A DNA stretch of 64,000 nt from Bursaphelenchus xylophilus (lineage: Eukaryota; Nematoda; Chromadorea; Rhabditida; Aphelenchoididae): NCBI GenBank assembly GCA_904066235.2, contig CAJFCV020000005.1:2046001-2110000 (forward strand). The letters are read 5' to 3'. The notes beneath the pieces were generated by a model, which was not told the origin of the DNA, did no database searches, and saw only the letters and a program-made list of their open reading frames with translations. How positions within the stretch are numbered: position 1 is the stretch's first letter; every line of letters begins with the position of its first letter. This document shows positions 12,901 to 24,800 of this stretch, piece after piece. A program made the position numbers and the translations under genes.

Positions 12901-13843
12901 ACCCTAGAACCGGCGGGGTGGGAGGTGTTCCCGCACCCGCTATACTCTCCGGACACCATGCTTTCAGACTAACACTTGTTTCCATCCATGGCACCCGATC
13001 TGAGGCGGCAACGCTTCGCTGAATACAAAAATGTCAAAAATTGGCCCCTTGGCTAAATCGCCTCAAAACAAAAAAACGTTTTCACTGATGGTGTTCAAAA
13101 GTTGGTCAAATTGTTGGAAAATGTCATAGTTAGTAGTGGTAATAGTAACTAAATAAGCTTTAGTGCAAAGTTTTTTGTTTTGGTTTAATTTATGAGCCGC
13201 AAAAAACGACAAAGTCATACTTCTAAACCTAATAGTAGATGGCAATTGGGTGGAAGGGGAAATTTGAGCATTTTTTGGGGTAAAGAGTGAGAAAAAGGTG
13301 TAATAGTTAAGAAAAAAGGATTTAGAAGAGGCTAGGACGAGAGGAGATTATAGATTTTGATATTTTTTGGGTTATATTGTACTAGGCAGATTGATGTAGA
13401 AAAGGTAGAAGGGAAAAAATGTGAAGTGTTTGGTGATGCTATGGGCTCTTGAAAGGTAGAAAATAAAGTTTGGAATTGTTTTTGGCCAGAGGAAAAGTAA
13501 AATTTTGGGATTTTTTGGCAAATTATATTGTAGTAGGTAGGTTGGAAATAAAGTGGTGAAAAATCGGAAATTTAAAGTCCGGAGGTATTAATATACACTT
13601 ATTAGAGAATAACAGGCGAAATAGAGTAGTGTATGGCAAGGGGAGATTATATTTTGAACAAAATTTTTCAATTTTTGTATTGCACTTGAGATTAATCTTG
13701 AATTTTTTAGTGAATACGAAGACAAGAAGAGTCAATACCGACTACCCCGACGGCCGGATGGAGACCTGGACCTGGAAAAGTTGACAGAAGACCTCAGCTA
13801 CGAACGTTGCCCTGAGCTCAGGAAGCGGCGAGTAAACGCCTAA
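6973..13843 (+). CDS. Worm-type Argonaute (WAGO-like), predicted slicer-inactive
   Basis: Eight exons chain in phase to 938 residues: 6973-7262, 7471-7845, 7938-8119, 8401-8819, 9300-9783, 10461-10827, 11402-11968 and 13711-13843. The order is N-terminal region, PAZ (about 290-410, with CLNLIDYIHQH and YPPEMLVV), MID (with FVRGARIKNYSLYVIG), then PIWI. Slicing Argonautes use an Asp-Glu-Asp-His set. Here the first Asp site reads LFIGISNSQ (Ser at about 655) and the second reads YYSGVAEGQF (Ser at about 740). Only the His of VPHTAIKGSA (about 828) remains, so cleavage activity is unlikely. This pattern fits nematode WAGO proteins, which act in small-RNA silencing downstream of amplified 22G RNAs. 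The C-terminus lacks the usual aromatic ending and finishes RKRRVNA. A mariner relic lies in the last intron. An orthologue cannot be named from this alone. Confidence 0.9.
9810..10400. repeat. Tandem intronic repeat with ATTTTATACGATGA units
   Basis: The fifth Argonaute intron holds about four imperfect units, each ending in GACATTTTATACGATGATTT. The last two (about 10100-10247 and 10248-10395) are nearly identical, ~148 bp each, which implies a recent duplication. Single copies of the same signature appear near 3480, 19890, 22230 and, inverted, 35108. Confidence 0.7.
10980..11265. repeat. Two-copy intronic repeat
   Basis: Two ~115-bp direct copies (about 10985-11095 and 11155-11265) share GGTTGGCTTTTACGCAACTT and TTGGTCTTGGTCCCCCCT. 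They lie in the sixth Argonaute intron. Confidence 0.6.
12041..13232 (+). mobile_element. Mariner-type transposon relic
   Basis: The ends are TTAGGTCTAGAAGTATGACT at 12041 and the inverse of TTAGGTTTAGAAGTATGACT ending at 13232, each continuing into TTGTCGTTTTTT. The length of ~1.19 kb, the TA-bounded ends and the TIR style fit mariner elements (Tc1/mariner superfamily). It occupies most of the last Argonaute intron, in the same orientation as the gene. A truncated copy lies at 17721-18145. Confidence 0.85.
12230..13190 (+). pseudogene. Degenerate mariner transposase
   Basis: Mariner landmarks can be read in order but in different frames. WLQRFKTGDF (near 12352) corresponds to the HTH-region WF-RFK-GDF motif, and LHVTQKGVS (near 12460) to the second helix-turn-helix. 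A TGEKV segment (near 12593) sits at the family's TGDEKW position, and HPLYSPD (near 12935) corresponds to the HPPYSPDLAPSD signature, which is degraded just after. Stops and frameshifts lie between them, so no active protein is expected. The frame is disrupted more than once, which suggests an old insertion. Confidence 0.75.
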
Positions 13844-15022
13844 GGCAATTTAATCAGATTTTATTTTTATCCAATTACCAAATGTATTTTAACGTATTCT
13901 TAACCTCCCTCAAGTCTAACTTGATTGTTACTATATCTCCTCCAAGCCTTAATTAGACAATTTTAATATTTGTATATGATCTCTAAAGCAGCTATGCGAC
14001 TAATATTAACCATTATTTTTCATTATTAATAACAGTTTTAACCATTATTTTTCATTATTAACTATACATTTTAATAACAGTTTCACATTCACAGTTTGAG
14101 TAATAAAATTTACCGTTATTTTTTGATGATTTTTTTTGAAATTTGAAAATTTTTTACCTCATTTTGTCATTTTTAAAAAATTTTTTTTTTTTTAAATTTT
14201 GGCGTATGAACCGGCATAATCTGTAGCTTGATCCCTGAAATTTTTAGCTTATTCTTTGCGGGCTCTACCGGGATATTCAGCGATCTTTTCAGTGGAGACG
14301 GTCAGAGAAAAATTGTTTTTTTTCAGCTATATCTTTGCTAGTTGTGGATTGAAAAATTTGATTTTTTGTAGAAGTGTTTTGTTATGGTCGCTGAAGAGGT
14401 TGCCATTTTGAAAATCCAAAAAAAATTGCGAATTTTTAGGTGATTTCCGACCTAAAAATTTCGATTGAGACTGAAAAACACAAGCAAAAAATCTCAGGAA
14501 TGGTTCTAGAAAGTTTTGTCCGTAATTTTTATCAAGTTTCATCAATATCTGAAAGAGAAATTTTGAAAAAAAAAATCAAAAATTCCGAATTTTTAGAGCG
14601 ATTATTTTGCTGAAAAAATAATTGTAACATTTTAAAAAAATATTTTTTAACCTTTACAAATTCAATTTTGAACTCTTTTTCAAAAAATTCTGATGATTTC
14701 ATTTTAAAAATTTTTTGCCAAAAATTTCCGCTTTCATAATTGAGTTATAACTCTTCTTTTATCCAATTCCTGACGTCCGTGGAAGTCGTTAAACGAGCCT
14801 ATTAAGACTTGAGGTTCATCGGTTCCGAACGCACGGCACAAGTGGACGTTGCTTTGTCGCTACGTGAAAGCGTTTTTGATGAGAAATAAGATGGGATTTT
14901 TAATTTTCTATCTGGAATTTGAGAGATTTGGGATCTTGAAAGTTTGGGAGGTTGATTTTTGAGGGTTTTAGGAGACAAGGAAATCTTATGTCTTGGTTTT
15001 TTTTTATTTTGAGAGTTATAAA
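13844..15022. other. Argonaute 3' flank and AT-rich spacer
   Basis: It contains the Argonaute 3' UTR, a short direct repeat of ATTAACCATTATTTTTCATTATTAA near 14005-14065 (quoted here only by its core CCATTATTTTTCATTATT), and T/A-rich sequence with faint REP-A resemblance at 14320-14560. No gene is supported. Confidence 0.5.
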
Positions 15023-15397
15023 CAGAGATTGCCACGGCTCCGGAGCTGCAAATTTAGCCTCGGCACCGGCTCCCGAGCCCGAAGTCGGAGCCAGGCTTCC
15101 CAGCGGTCAGAAAAGTAAAAATTTCGTGATCTTGTTATTCCAAATTGCTTGAAAAACACTGCGGAGGATGCGACTTGACTGCAAAAACGTTGGCTGTATG
15201 ATCTCCGGCACTAATAACTTTTATTTTTGGAAAAATTTTTTTAAGAAATTTTTTGCACGGGAGCCGGGATTCGGAGCCGGAGGCCTTTTTAAATTTTGCA
15301 CGGAGATAAGAGTCGGAGCCGGAGCTGCAAATTTGGCCTCGGCTCCGGCTCTGGGAGCTAAGAGCCGGAGCCGAAATTTTGACCGTGGCAATCTCTG
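15023..15397. mobile_element. hAT-type MITE with GTTATAAA duplication
   Basis: The TIR CAGAGATTGCCACGG (15023-15037) is mirrored at 15383-15397. Flanking exact 8-bp direct copies of GTTATAAA (15015-15022 and 15398-15405) are the classic hAT target duplication. The body is rich in GGAGCCGGAGC-type triplets, much more GC-rich than its surroundings. There is no coding capacity. Confidence 0.88.
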
Positions 15398-15705
15398 GTT
15401 ATAAACAAGCCACATAGCCAAATTCCTGTAAGTTTTAGCTGGTGCTTTGCAAAAACAACCGAAATTTTTGGGTTTTTGGGTCAAAAGTTGGTGAGAATGG
15501 GACATGCCAAGACATATTCAAAATTTTTAACCCACGTCTTGCTGAAATCCCCCGGGATTTTTAGGTTTTTTGGGATTAAAATTGCTATGCTTTTTAAAAA
15601 TTGCGTATCCTTTTCGTCTCGGTCTGTGCACAAAGACCCTTTTTCCCCAAAAAATAAACTTTTTCTCTGCCCGTCTCTCCGAACTTTCCATACTCTCTCA
15701 CTTGC

Positions 15706-16473
15706 TAGACTTGGCTGCCGGGCTGGGCCGGGCCAAAGCAAAATTGAAACGGGCCGGGCCGGGCCGACCTGTTCCGGCCCGCGGGCCGGGCCGCAACTTT
15801 CGGCCCGGGCCGGCCCGGCAAAATTAAAATTCTGAATTTCAAAGCGAAAAGTTGGGTTGCCAATAAAATTAAAACGCAAAGCCAAGAAGGGGGTTTATAT
15901 TTTTTTCACAGTAAGCGTAATTTTATAAAAATAAAGCACGGAAGTACTGAAAAATGGCTAATAATAAGTAATTTTACTAGTAAAATCTATTAAGTACTAA
16001 TGTATATTAGTGTTTGTAGTAATTTTTTGAACAAAAACTCAAAATAAACATAACCGACATCCTTAAAAACACAATTAAGAAGTCGTGTGAAGCAACACTA
16101 TCATCTTGAAGTTGAACACCTTGTTAAACGTGGTTCCATCCTTGCTGAATCTGTAAAATTGGTCTTGGGGCAATTTTTAATAGTCTGAAAACGGATCTCG
16201 GGAATTTTTTGATTAATTTTTAAAAAGTTGGTAAGTAATTTTTTGCTTTAAAAATGTACTGTTAGTTGTTATAGTAAAGAAAAATATGTCACATCTAATA
16301 GCGAATTATGGTTTTTTTACTTCTTCTCAATTTTCGGGCCGGCCCGGGCCGGGCCGCGGGCTGGGCCGGGCCGGGCCGAAGAAAAATTGAAACGGGCCGG
16401 GCCGGGCCGACCTCTTCCGGCCCGCGGGCCGGGCCGCGATTTTCGGCCCGGGCCGGCCCGAGAGCCAAGTCTA
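15706..16473. mobile_element. GC-armed hAT MITE, copy 1 (768 bp)
   Basis: TAGACTTGGCT at the left is mirrored by AGCCAAGTCTA at the right, and TCACTTGC is duplicated exactly on both sides (15698-15705 and 16474-16481). Both arms are runs of CGGGCCGGGCC repeats around an AT-rich core. The same architecture recurs at 24825 and 48127 with different 8-bp duplications, so this is one mobile family. Confidence 0.9.
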
Positions 16474-16739
16474 TCACTTGCAAAACGTGGCTTAAAATCT
16501 TCCGCCAGAACAGTCGATTCGTTCGCAATTATTTCAATGTTATCAGTAGCTTACTTACATCCTTTCTCTTGTTATGTTAAGCTTCTAATCTGCTGAAAAA
16601 ATTGTTTAAACTAATCTCTTTGTTTGAACAATTTCAAGGAAATTCTTTCCAATAAATCCTCTTATCATTACTCACAACGCACCTCAGAACCAGAAAAGCA
16701 CGTCATCCAATATTTTATTTGAGACGTAAAAAACCCTGG

Positions 16740-17135
16740 CACAAATTTAGCTCAATTTTTTCTGCAACAAATAAGAGATTTCTAGCTCGCGCTTTGCAGA
16801 AACAACCAAGATTTTTGTGTCAAAGCTTTAAAAAATGAGGCACTTTTTTTGCCAAATTTTGGCATGAAACATTTCTTATCTATTTCTACCGTAGAGTGTA
16901 ATGTTTCCACAAAAAATAAATTTTCTCCGCACCAAATTGACAAAGATACGGCCAAGAAAGAGTGTTTTCTCTGACCGCTCTCCGCGTTTCGCGTACTCTC
17001 TTGGCCCCAAGGATCATTGAATATCTCGGCTCTCCCTGCAAAGCGCGACCTGAAATTTTCAAGAATTGATATGTGGCCTATGTCCAACGTATGTGCAAAA
17101 TTTAAAGAAAATCTGTGCGTCGTATTTACAATTAG
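16740..17135. mobile_element. REP-A, truncated copy
   Basis: It retains the core from GCTCGCGCTTTGCAGAAACA through TAATGTTTCCACAAAAAATA and CGCGTACTCTCTTGGCC to a CAAAATTTAAAGAAAATCTG segment. The terminal CAGGGGAAGTAC repeats are missing. Confidence 0.6.
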
Positions 17136-17720
17136 GACCTTTTTTTGCAAAAATAAAAATTTTGAAATTTGAGATTTCATTTTTCAAAATTCAATTGACT
17201 TTGCCATTTTATACTTCCTTTTGCTGCCGCCTTCGCTTCAAATGATATTTTTTCGATAATTTAATATGTTTGTTTTACCATTTTTTTATCGGAAAACAAA
17301 TAAAACCCCTCCAAACATGGGCTCTTGAATTTCCATTGAATTTTCGTTAAATTACCGGCAATTTTAAAACAGTTTGGAGGTCACACTTGTATTTACTTTG
17401 CACTTCTTGGAAACGCAAATGATTTTTTTTTGCAAATTAACGTTACATGGTAAAAGTGGTGTTCGGAAGTAACAAGTTGTTTTAATTTGTTGGTAATGGA
17501 CTGTAAATTGAAATTGGAAAATCACGGACTTGAGCGAAGATGGTAGGCTAAAAAAGCCGTTTTTTTTACTTTGATGACAATTTGTGAAATGTAATTTTGT
17601 AGGCTTTAGAAGTCAATTCTAGGCTGACGAAGGAAGGCCCAAAGTTCGACGGGCAAATTTTGAAAAAACTTGGTATAAATTTAGAAAAAAGTTTTTAAAA
17701 GATATCCGCGGCGTTTTCTA

Positions 17721-18145
17721 TTAGGTTTAGAAGTATGACTTTGTCGTTTTTTGCTGCTCATAATTTAAACCAAAACAAAAAACTTTACACTATAGCATAT
17801 TTAGTTACTATTACCACTTCTAGCTATGACATTTTCCAACAATTTGACCAACTTATGAACACCATCAGTGAAAACGTTTTTTTGTTTGAGGCGATTTAGT
17901 CAACGGGCCAATTTTTGACATTTATGTATTCAGCGAAGCGTTGCGGCGTCAGATCGGGTGCCATCGATCGAAACAAGTGTTAGTCCGAAAGTATGGTGTC
18001 CGGAGAGTATAGCGGGTGCGGGAACACCTCCCACCTCGGCGGTTCTAGGGTGTTTTCGACCGGTTTTTCAACATGGGGTTTGAAGTCATCATGCAGCAAA
18101 ATAAAAAATTTTCTTTCCGACCGCTTAAATCATAGTTACTCCTTC
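17721..18145 (-). mobile_element. Truncated mariner copy
   Basis: It begins at TTAGGTTTAGAAGTATGACT and matches, in inverse orientation, the 3' part of the 12041-13232 relic (positions ~12800-13232), including the CTCCGGACACC and ATGCAGCAAAATAAAA regions. The other half is absent. Differences between the copies indicate independent decay. Confidence 0.8.
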
Positions 18146-18189
18146 AGTCGCAATAACTCGTGAGAGTTAGTAAAAATCGCAACATTTTT

Positions 18190-18970
18190 TGGCTCCAACT
18201 GGCCGTTTTTTGTTGTTCTTTATCATGAAAAGTTTAACTTTAATTTCTACCGTAGAGGGTAATGTTCCCACAGAAAATCATTTTTTGGCGCGCAACTGGC
18301 AGAGATACGGCCAAAAAGTGTTTTTTCTCTCCGCTCTCCGCGGTCCGCGTACTCTCTCGGCCTCAAAGATCGTTGAATATCTCGGATCTCCTTGGAAAGC
18401 GCGAGCTAAAACTTTCAGGAATTTATATATGCCTATACCCAATGCGTGTTCAAAATTTAAAGAAAATCTGAGCGTCGCACTTGGAGCACTTTCCTTAAAA
18501 GTTTATCAGGAAGTAAACTTACAGGGAAAGTACTCCAAGTGCGACGCTTAGATTTTGATGAAATTTCGCACAAATTTGAAATAGTTTTTTCTAAGATATA
18601 TGTGGGAATCCTAGCTTGTACTTTGCAGAAACAACCGAGATTTTTAGATCGAAAGTCGGCCAAAATTTAGCTCTTTTTGCCGAATTTCGGCACGAAAAGT
18701 TTCATGCCTATTTCAACTGCAAAGGAGAATGTTTCTACAAAAAATCAAAATTTTCCGCACGAAACTGCCAACGTTATGGCCAAAAAGCGGTTTTCTCTCT
18801 GACCGCTCTCCACATTTAGCGTGCTCTCTCGGCGACAAAAATCGTTCGATATCTCGGCGGCGCCCGCAGAGCGCGAGCTAAAACTTTAAGGAATTGATAT
18901 TTAGTCCATGCCCGACTTGTGTGCAAAATTTAAAGAAAATATGAGCGTCGCACTTGGAGTGCTTCCCCTG
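18190..18970. mobile_element. REP-A truncated copy followed by a full copy
   Basis: 18190-18515 is a partial REP-A lacking its left end. A full copy follows at 18522-18970, with CAGGGAAAGTACTCCAAGTG and CACTTGGAGTGCTTCCCCTG ends. TTA flanks both sides (18519-18521 and 18971-18973), a 3-bp duplication. Confidence 0.75.
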
Positions 18971-19229
18971 TTAGTAAAATTTTTCCTTTTTGTAATATAG
19001 CTTCTAGTTTATGCAAGATCCGAGAAGGACGTTTTATTAGAGCTTTGACTTCTTTGTCATAAGCGTTACCTGTCCCAAGTCTTATCAAATTTCGATGAGT
19101 CAACGGCTCGCGGCTCTCCCTCTTTCGTCACCAATTAACCGGTAAACGTCATTGCTAAAAAGGCTCTTATATCATTCAATTGTATTAAAAATACATTTTT
19201 TCTGATCTTCTTTCATTTTTTCATAGAAA

Positions 19230-20330
19230 AATTGGCAGAGATACGACCAAAATATGATTTTTTCTCTGAGCGCTCTCCGAATTTCACGAACTCTCTCGTC
19301 GAAAAAGATCGTTGATAATCTCGGCTCTCCTCGCAAAGGGGGAGCTCAAATTTTCAGGACTTAAAATATGACCAATACAGAGCGCTGTGGCCAAGTTTTT
19401 TGAAAATTTGGTCATTAATCCTTGAGAACTTTCAATTTGAAAAAAACCATTTTTTAAATTTTTTACAAACTTTTAGTTGCACTATAAACCTTTCAATTTC
19501 ATTTCCATTTACAGAAAAAATCTCAAGGTTATAGCTAATTTGCTCCAAAAGTTTCCACGCAAAATCTTTTTCCGACTTTTTACAATCAGAGACTGTAAAC
19601 TTTTCCCTAATAATTAGCCCTTCCTGTTCCACGCTCCCAAATTTCCTCTTGCGAATTTTTAATCGAAAACACACAGCATGCGTGAAGATTGATCAGTTTT
19701 TGACGACAGATTAAATGGAATTGTTTGATTGCGTGGGCAAAACAAGTAAGAAATTTGTTGTTGAAAAGTAGCGGCTTCTCGGAAAATTGCGCGATTAATT
19801 CGATTTTTTTTTGTTTTTTTTTATTTTTTGTTTGTTACAGGTATCGTGGAGGGTGGCCAGACAATTTTAACAAATTTTTTCTTAAGGCGACATTTTATAC
19901 GATGGGGTTTTTTATTTTTTTACAGTGTTCCAAATGCTGCCTTAGGTCTTGAAATGATTTAGCATAAACTGAGAGTAATTTTTTCTGTAAAAATATGAGA
20001 GATTTCTAGCTCGCGCTTTGCAAAAACAACCGAGATTTTTAGTCCGGAAGTTGAAAAAAATGTTACATTTTTTTTGCAAATTTTGGCATGAAAAGTTTCA
20101 CACGTGTTTCTACCGTAGAGAGAAATCTTTCCACAAAAAATCAATTTTTTCCTGGAAAAGATACGGCCGAAAAAGAGTTTTTTCTCTGACCGCTCTCCGC
20201 AACATCCGTGTTCTCTCAGCCGCAAAGATCGTTGAATATCTTGGCTCTTGCTGTAAAGCGCGAGCTAAGATTTTCAGGAATTGATATGTGGGCTATCTCC
20301 AACAAGTGTGCAAAAATTTTAAAAAATTTT
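19230..20330. mobile_element. Two degenerate REP-A fragments
   Basis: Fragments at about 19230-19425 and 19975-20330 keep the CTCTCCG...TCTCTCG core and the TCGTTGAATATCT segment. The ends are eroded. The sequence between them (19430-19960) shows nothing recognisable beyond a CGACATTTTATACGATGG signature near 19890. Confidence 0.5.
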
Positions 20331-20714
20331 TTTTTTAATTATGGTTAACTGCAATATTTCGTTTTTTTATTTTATTTTTTGAGCCTTTTTTATTTTCTTC
20401 AGAGACCCTTTTCTTGTTAAAAGAAATAAATCTAAATTTACGCAAAAATTCATAAAAAAATTTGAGCGTTGCACTTTAAGATTTCTCCTGCAAATTTTAA
20501 ATTCAAAAAATTATGAAATTTCAAATTCGTATTTTCGATATTCTCTGCTTACTGATTAGTTATTGCTTATTGACTGCTAATTTTTAATGAATCATTAATT
20601 AGGGTCGTCGGGTTTGGTTTATTATTCCATTATGTACAAAAAAAATTAGAGATAACAATGTCCTCTATGAGCGGTGTAAAAACAACCAAAACGCATTTGG
20701 CGGGTAAGACAGTG

Positions 20715-21800
20715 AAGTCATTTTTTTTGATGGACTATGGGGTTTTCTTTTTTTTATAGTCAAGGAAAAAATAAAAAAAAATTAAAAAATAAATTAAAAT
20801 AAAATGAAATAAAATAAAATAAAAAAATAAAATATATAACATCATTATATATTTTATTTTTTATTTAATGTGTCAGGATGACACCCATTTATAATAAACC
20901 AATGGGATAAACAACCATTGAAAAAAAATTACTTTTTTTTCAAAAAATTTACTTTTTTGGTAAATTTTTTTATGTTTTTTGCTAAAGTCGTATGAATTTT
21001 TTTGGTGGACTATGGGTTTTCTTTTTTTTTATAGTCAAGGAAAAAAAATAAAAAAAAATAAAAAATAAATTAAAAATAAATTAAAATAAAATGAAATAAC
21101 ATAAAAAAAATATATAAGATCATTATATATTTTATTTTTTATTTAATGTGTCACGATGACACCCATTTATAATAAACCAATGGTATAAACAACCATTAAT
21201 TTTTTTTTTTTTTTTTTAATTTACTTTTTTGGTAAATGTTTTTATTTTGTTTTGCTATATAAAAAGTCGTATGAATTTATAATCTTTAGGAACTAAATTA
21301 CTTTTCTTGGCAAAACGACCGATGAAATAAGCAGTAAATTCTATTACGATTAATATTTATAAATGGTATTTATCATAGTCTATGTTAAACTTGCTTTTGA
21401 AAAAAAAGGACTATGGGGTTTTCTTTTTTTTATAGTCAAGGAAAAAAAAGGAAAAAAATAAAAAAAAATAAATTAAAATAAAATGAAATAAAATTAAAAA
21501 AAAAATATATAAGATCATTATACATTTTATTTTTTATTTAATGTGTCACGATGACACCCATTTATAATAGACCAATGGGATAAACAACCATTGAAAAAAT
21601 TTTGCTTTTTTTTCAAAAAATTTACTTTTTTGATGAATTTTTTTACTTTTTTGCTATATAAAAAGTCGTATGAATTTAAAATTTTTAGGAACTAAATTAC
21701 TTTTTTTGGTAAAACGACCGATGAAATAAGCAGTAAATTCTGTTACGATTAATATTTATAAACGGTATTCATCATAGTCTATGTTAAACTTGCTTTTGAA
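20715..21800. repeat. Tandem array, about three units of up to ~405 bp
   Basis: Each unit starts near GGACTATGGGTTTTC (20727, 21007, 21408) and continues through TATAGTCAAGGAAAAAA, an A-rich tract, and TGTCACGATGACACCC, followed by TTATAATAAACCAATGG. The second and third units also share AAAACGACCGATGAAATAAG and TAATATTTATAAA segments. The first unit is shorter, about 280 bp, as if part was lost. No coding potential is seen. Confidence 0.75.
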
Positions 21801-22267
21801 AAGAAAACAAAGATTTATGATTCCCGAGCTATATAACTTTCTGCCCGCAGGTGTGATATCTTTTAATTTTCCCAATTTTTTATTTTTATTTGATATTCAA
21901 CTTTGGTCTTTCATTTTTTCTCAATAACAATATTTATGAAAGGCCGGGCTGTTTCCGGGCTAGTCCAATAAAACCAATAAAAAAGAGGAGAGGAACGTGG
22001 CCGAACGTATTCGAAAACAATGAGAAGATATACCTCCTCCTCCTCGGCTCCAAACTGTTTTCTTTTTTGGGGACAGGCGGGCGAATGAAAAATGGCCAAG
22101 GCTTGATCCGAGATAAATAAGATAAAAAGGATAGATTTTTTGGGAAATTTGGCTGATAATTTTATAATTTCTGTATCTTTTTCACAATAAAAATAAAAAA
22201 TAATTGGTTATTTTACATTGGTTTTCGGGGAGACATTTTATACGATAGAATTTTTTATTTTTTTTAC

Positions 22268-22700
22268 ATTGAGATTTTGATGAAACTTGGCGCAAATTCA
22301 GAATAATTTTTTGTAATCCATATACCAAATTTATAGCTCGCAGTATGCCGAAACCATCGATAATTTTTGCCTGAAAGTTGGCAAAAATTTGACACTTTTT
22401 TGTAAATATTTTTTTTTTTTTTTTTTTTTTGAAAAGTTTCATACCTAATTGTACCGTAGAGAATAATGTTTCCACAAAAAATCAATTTTTTCCCCACGAA
22501 ATTGGCAGAAATACGAGCAAAAAACATTTTTTTCTGTCTAACCGCTCTCCGTGTTTCGCGTAGTCTCTCGTCGGCAAAGATTGTTGAATATCTCGGCTGC
22601 GCCTGCAAAGCGCGAGCTAAAACTTTCAGGAATTGATGTGTGGTTTATGTCCGAAATGTGTGCAAAATTTGAAGAAAATCTGAACATTACAGTTGGAGTA
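22268..22700. mobile_element. REP-A, diverged copy
   Basis: GATTTTGATGAAACTTGGCG, TTTCCACAAAAAATCAATTT, CGTGTTTCGCGTAGTCTCTC and GCGCGAGCTAAAACTTTCAG occur in family order. The ends are weak. Confidence 0.55.
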
Positions 22701-24720
22701 CTTCACTTTTTATAATAGCTAAAATATCTCTTTTTTTTATTTTTTTGTGGTTTTCTTTGATTTTATGAGCAAAAAGTAAAAATAGAGAAATAAAAAAGTC
22801 ATTTTTTTATAATACTCGATCAAAAAAAAAAAAAAAATAAAACAGCTTTTTTAAAAAAAGTATCAAGCTTTTTTGTCAGCAAAATGTGGAGCAATGACTA
22901 ATTTCACTGAACAACACCTCATTCTTCCACTCCTTTTTTTGTTTGTTTTCCACAATAAGGGCGTCTGTATAATTTATGCTTCAAATTTCATTTATTCAGA
23001 ATCCTCAATAAACCGAGAGGTTTTGGATTTCATTTCGATTATTATTCGCCCTCCAAAATGTCGGACATGAAGCTTGTTTGTTCTTACTGTACTTATTATC
23101 CGGCTAGTGGAACTGTCGAAATCTGTAAGTGAATTTTTTCTGGGTTCTTTGGTGATAAAGAATTTGAAAATTTTGAAAAAAATATTTTCGAAAAATGGTA
23201 AGGGGGGACCGAAGGAAAAATTTTTGAAGTGAAAAATTTTTGCAGCTCTGAAATTTGATGACACTTTGGATAAATTTCAAGTTGAATTTTTTAAAGCATA
23301 TATGGGATTTATAGGTCGGAAAATATAAAAGAAATTTTTTATTAAAAATTTTTTTTATTTTGTTTTGGGGAGATGTTTGTAAAATAAAAAAAAAATTTAT
23401 TTTTATGTTTATCAATATTTTTTGCAGTTTTTAATGTCTAAAAAATAAAACATTTAATTAAAAAAAAGTTTTTTTTATTTTTTTTTTTGGGAGATGTTTG
23501 TAAAATAAAAAACAATTTTATTTTATGTTTATCCATATTTTTTGCAGTTTTCAATGTCTAAAAAATAAAAAAATATATTTTTAATAAAAAAATTTTTTTA
23601 AAAAAATTTCCGTATAATTCAATTTTAAATGCTCAAAAAACTCAAAAATTGCCCATTTAAATCCGCAAAAGAGTTTCATGCCTTTGCAAAAAAATTGAGG
23701 CCACTTATTGTCAGCAGGTGAGAAAACGGACCCACAGATTTTTATTGGATTTGCAATTTATTATTTTTTCTTGGGTGTGAGAAATTTATCATTTATTAAA
23801 TTGCGGAGAGTGGGAAAATTGTGACAGAGATGAGAGGAGGAATTTAGATCCTTTTCTGAGAAGTTTAAAGGGCAATTTGGGGGAAATTTCTCTGTGACTA
23901 ATGATGAATAATTCCACTTTTATGCTATCGGAACCATAAATTTATTTTTTGTTTTAGATTTGTTTGAATTTTTGTTTAAATGTAAATATTATTTTTTTTT
24001 GATTTTTTTTACTTTTTCCAAAAAAAAATTTTTAATTAAAGACGGGTTTAAATTGAAATTTTGAATTTTCGCCTCAAAAATTCGCTAAAAGAAATAAATT
24101 TAAAAAAAATAAATTTTAAAATAAAGTAGAAATTCTAAAAAAATAAAAAAAATGGCGATTTTTTAAAAAACCAAAAAATATTTATTTATTTTTTTTTTAA
24201 ATTTCGAATTTTTAAAAAATAAAAAAATCCAAAAAATTTTAAAAAAAAATATTTTTTCCCACGCCTCAAAATTCAATGCAAACCAAAATTAGCAGCCGAA
24301 AAAAAGTTGCATGATGTGAGATCCACTTAATTATTCATGAAAAACAATTCTCGAGGTGGGAAAAATTGGAGAGTCCAAGTTCGAGGAATCCCCCTTTTTC
24401 TCCTTTTTTGGGCTGATCAAGAACTTATTTTCATTCTATTTTGCGAAAAAACTTCCGTTTTACAACGGACTAAGTAGTTGAGTGAATTCGACGTTGAAAT
24501 TTTTTCGTTTTTTGGCGATTCTTGGAAAAGGGAAAAAGAAATATTGTAGGCTTACAAAGTCGTAGGAACGGACCAAATAGAATCAGCTTTTTATTGATTT
24601 GATTACCATGATATTCTAAATCATATTTCGTTTTTGTTTTTTATTAAATTTTAGACTACTCTAATGTCATTTCGCTGCAGGGAAAACGAGTTTTTTTCTT
24701 TCGGCCTGGTGGTAGAATTA
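22701..24720. other. AT-rich spacer with one weak exon candidate
   Basis: An ATG at 23058 opens MSDMKLVCSYCTYYPASG and runs to a GTAAGT donor at about 23125, which would suit a first exon, but I find no downstream exon that chains. A ~125-bp direct duplication (about 23340-23455 and 23465-23575) shares GGGGAGATGTTTGTAAAATA-like and TTTTTTGCAGTTTT segments. The remainder is A/T-rich with no gene. Confidence 0.3.
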
Positions 24721-24800
24721 ACAAGGGAAATTCTCCAAGTGCAACGCGTAGGTTTTGATGAAACTTGGCACAAATTTATTTTTCCAGATAAATCATCTGA

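Noticed and set aside
15706..15835. Gly/Pro/Ala/Arg-rich open frames in the GC repeats
   Set aside because: They are translations of CGGGCC repeat arms of hAT MITEs and the frame is open on both strands for that reason.
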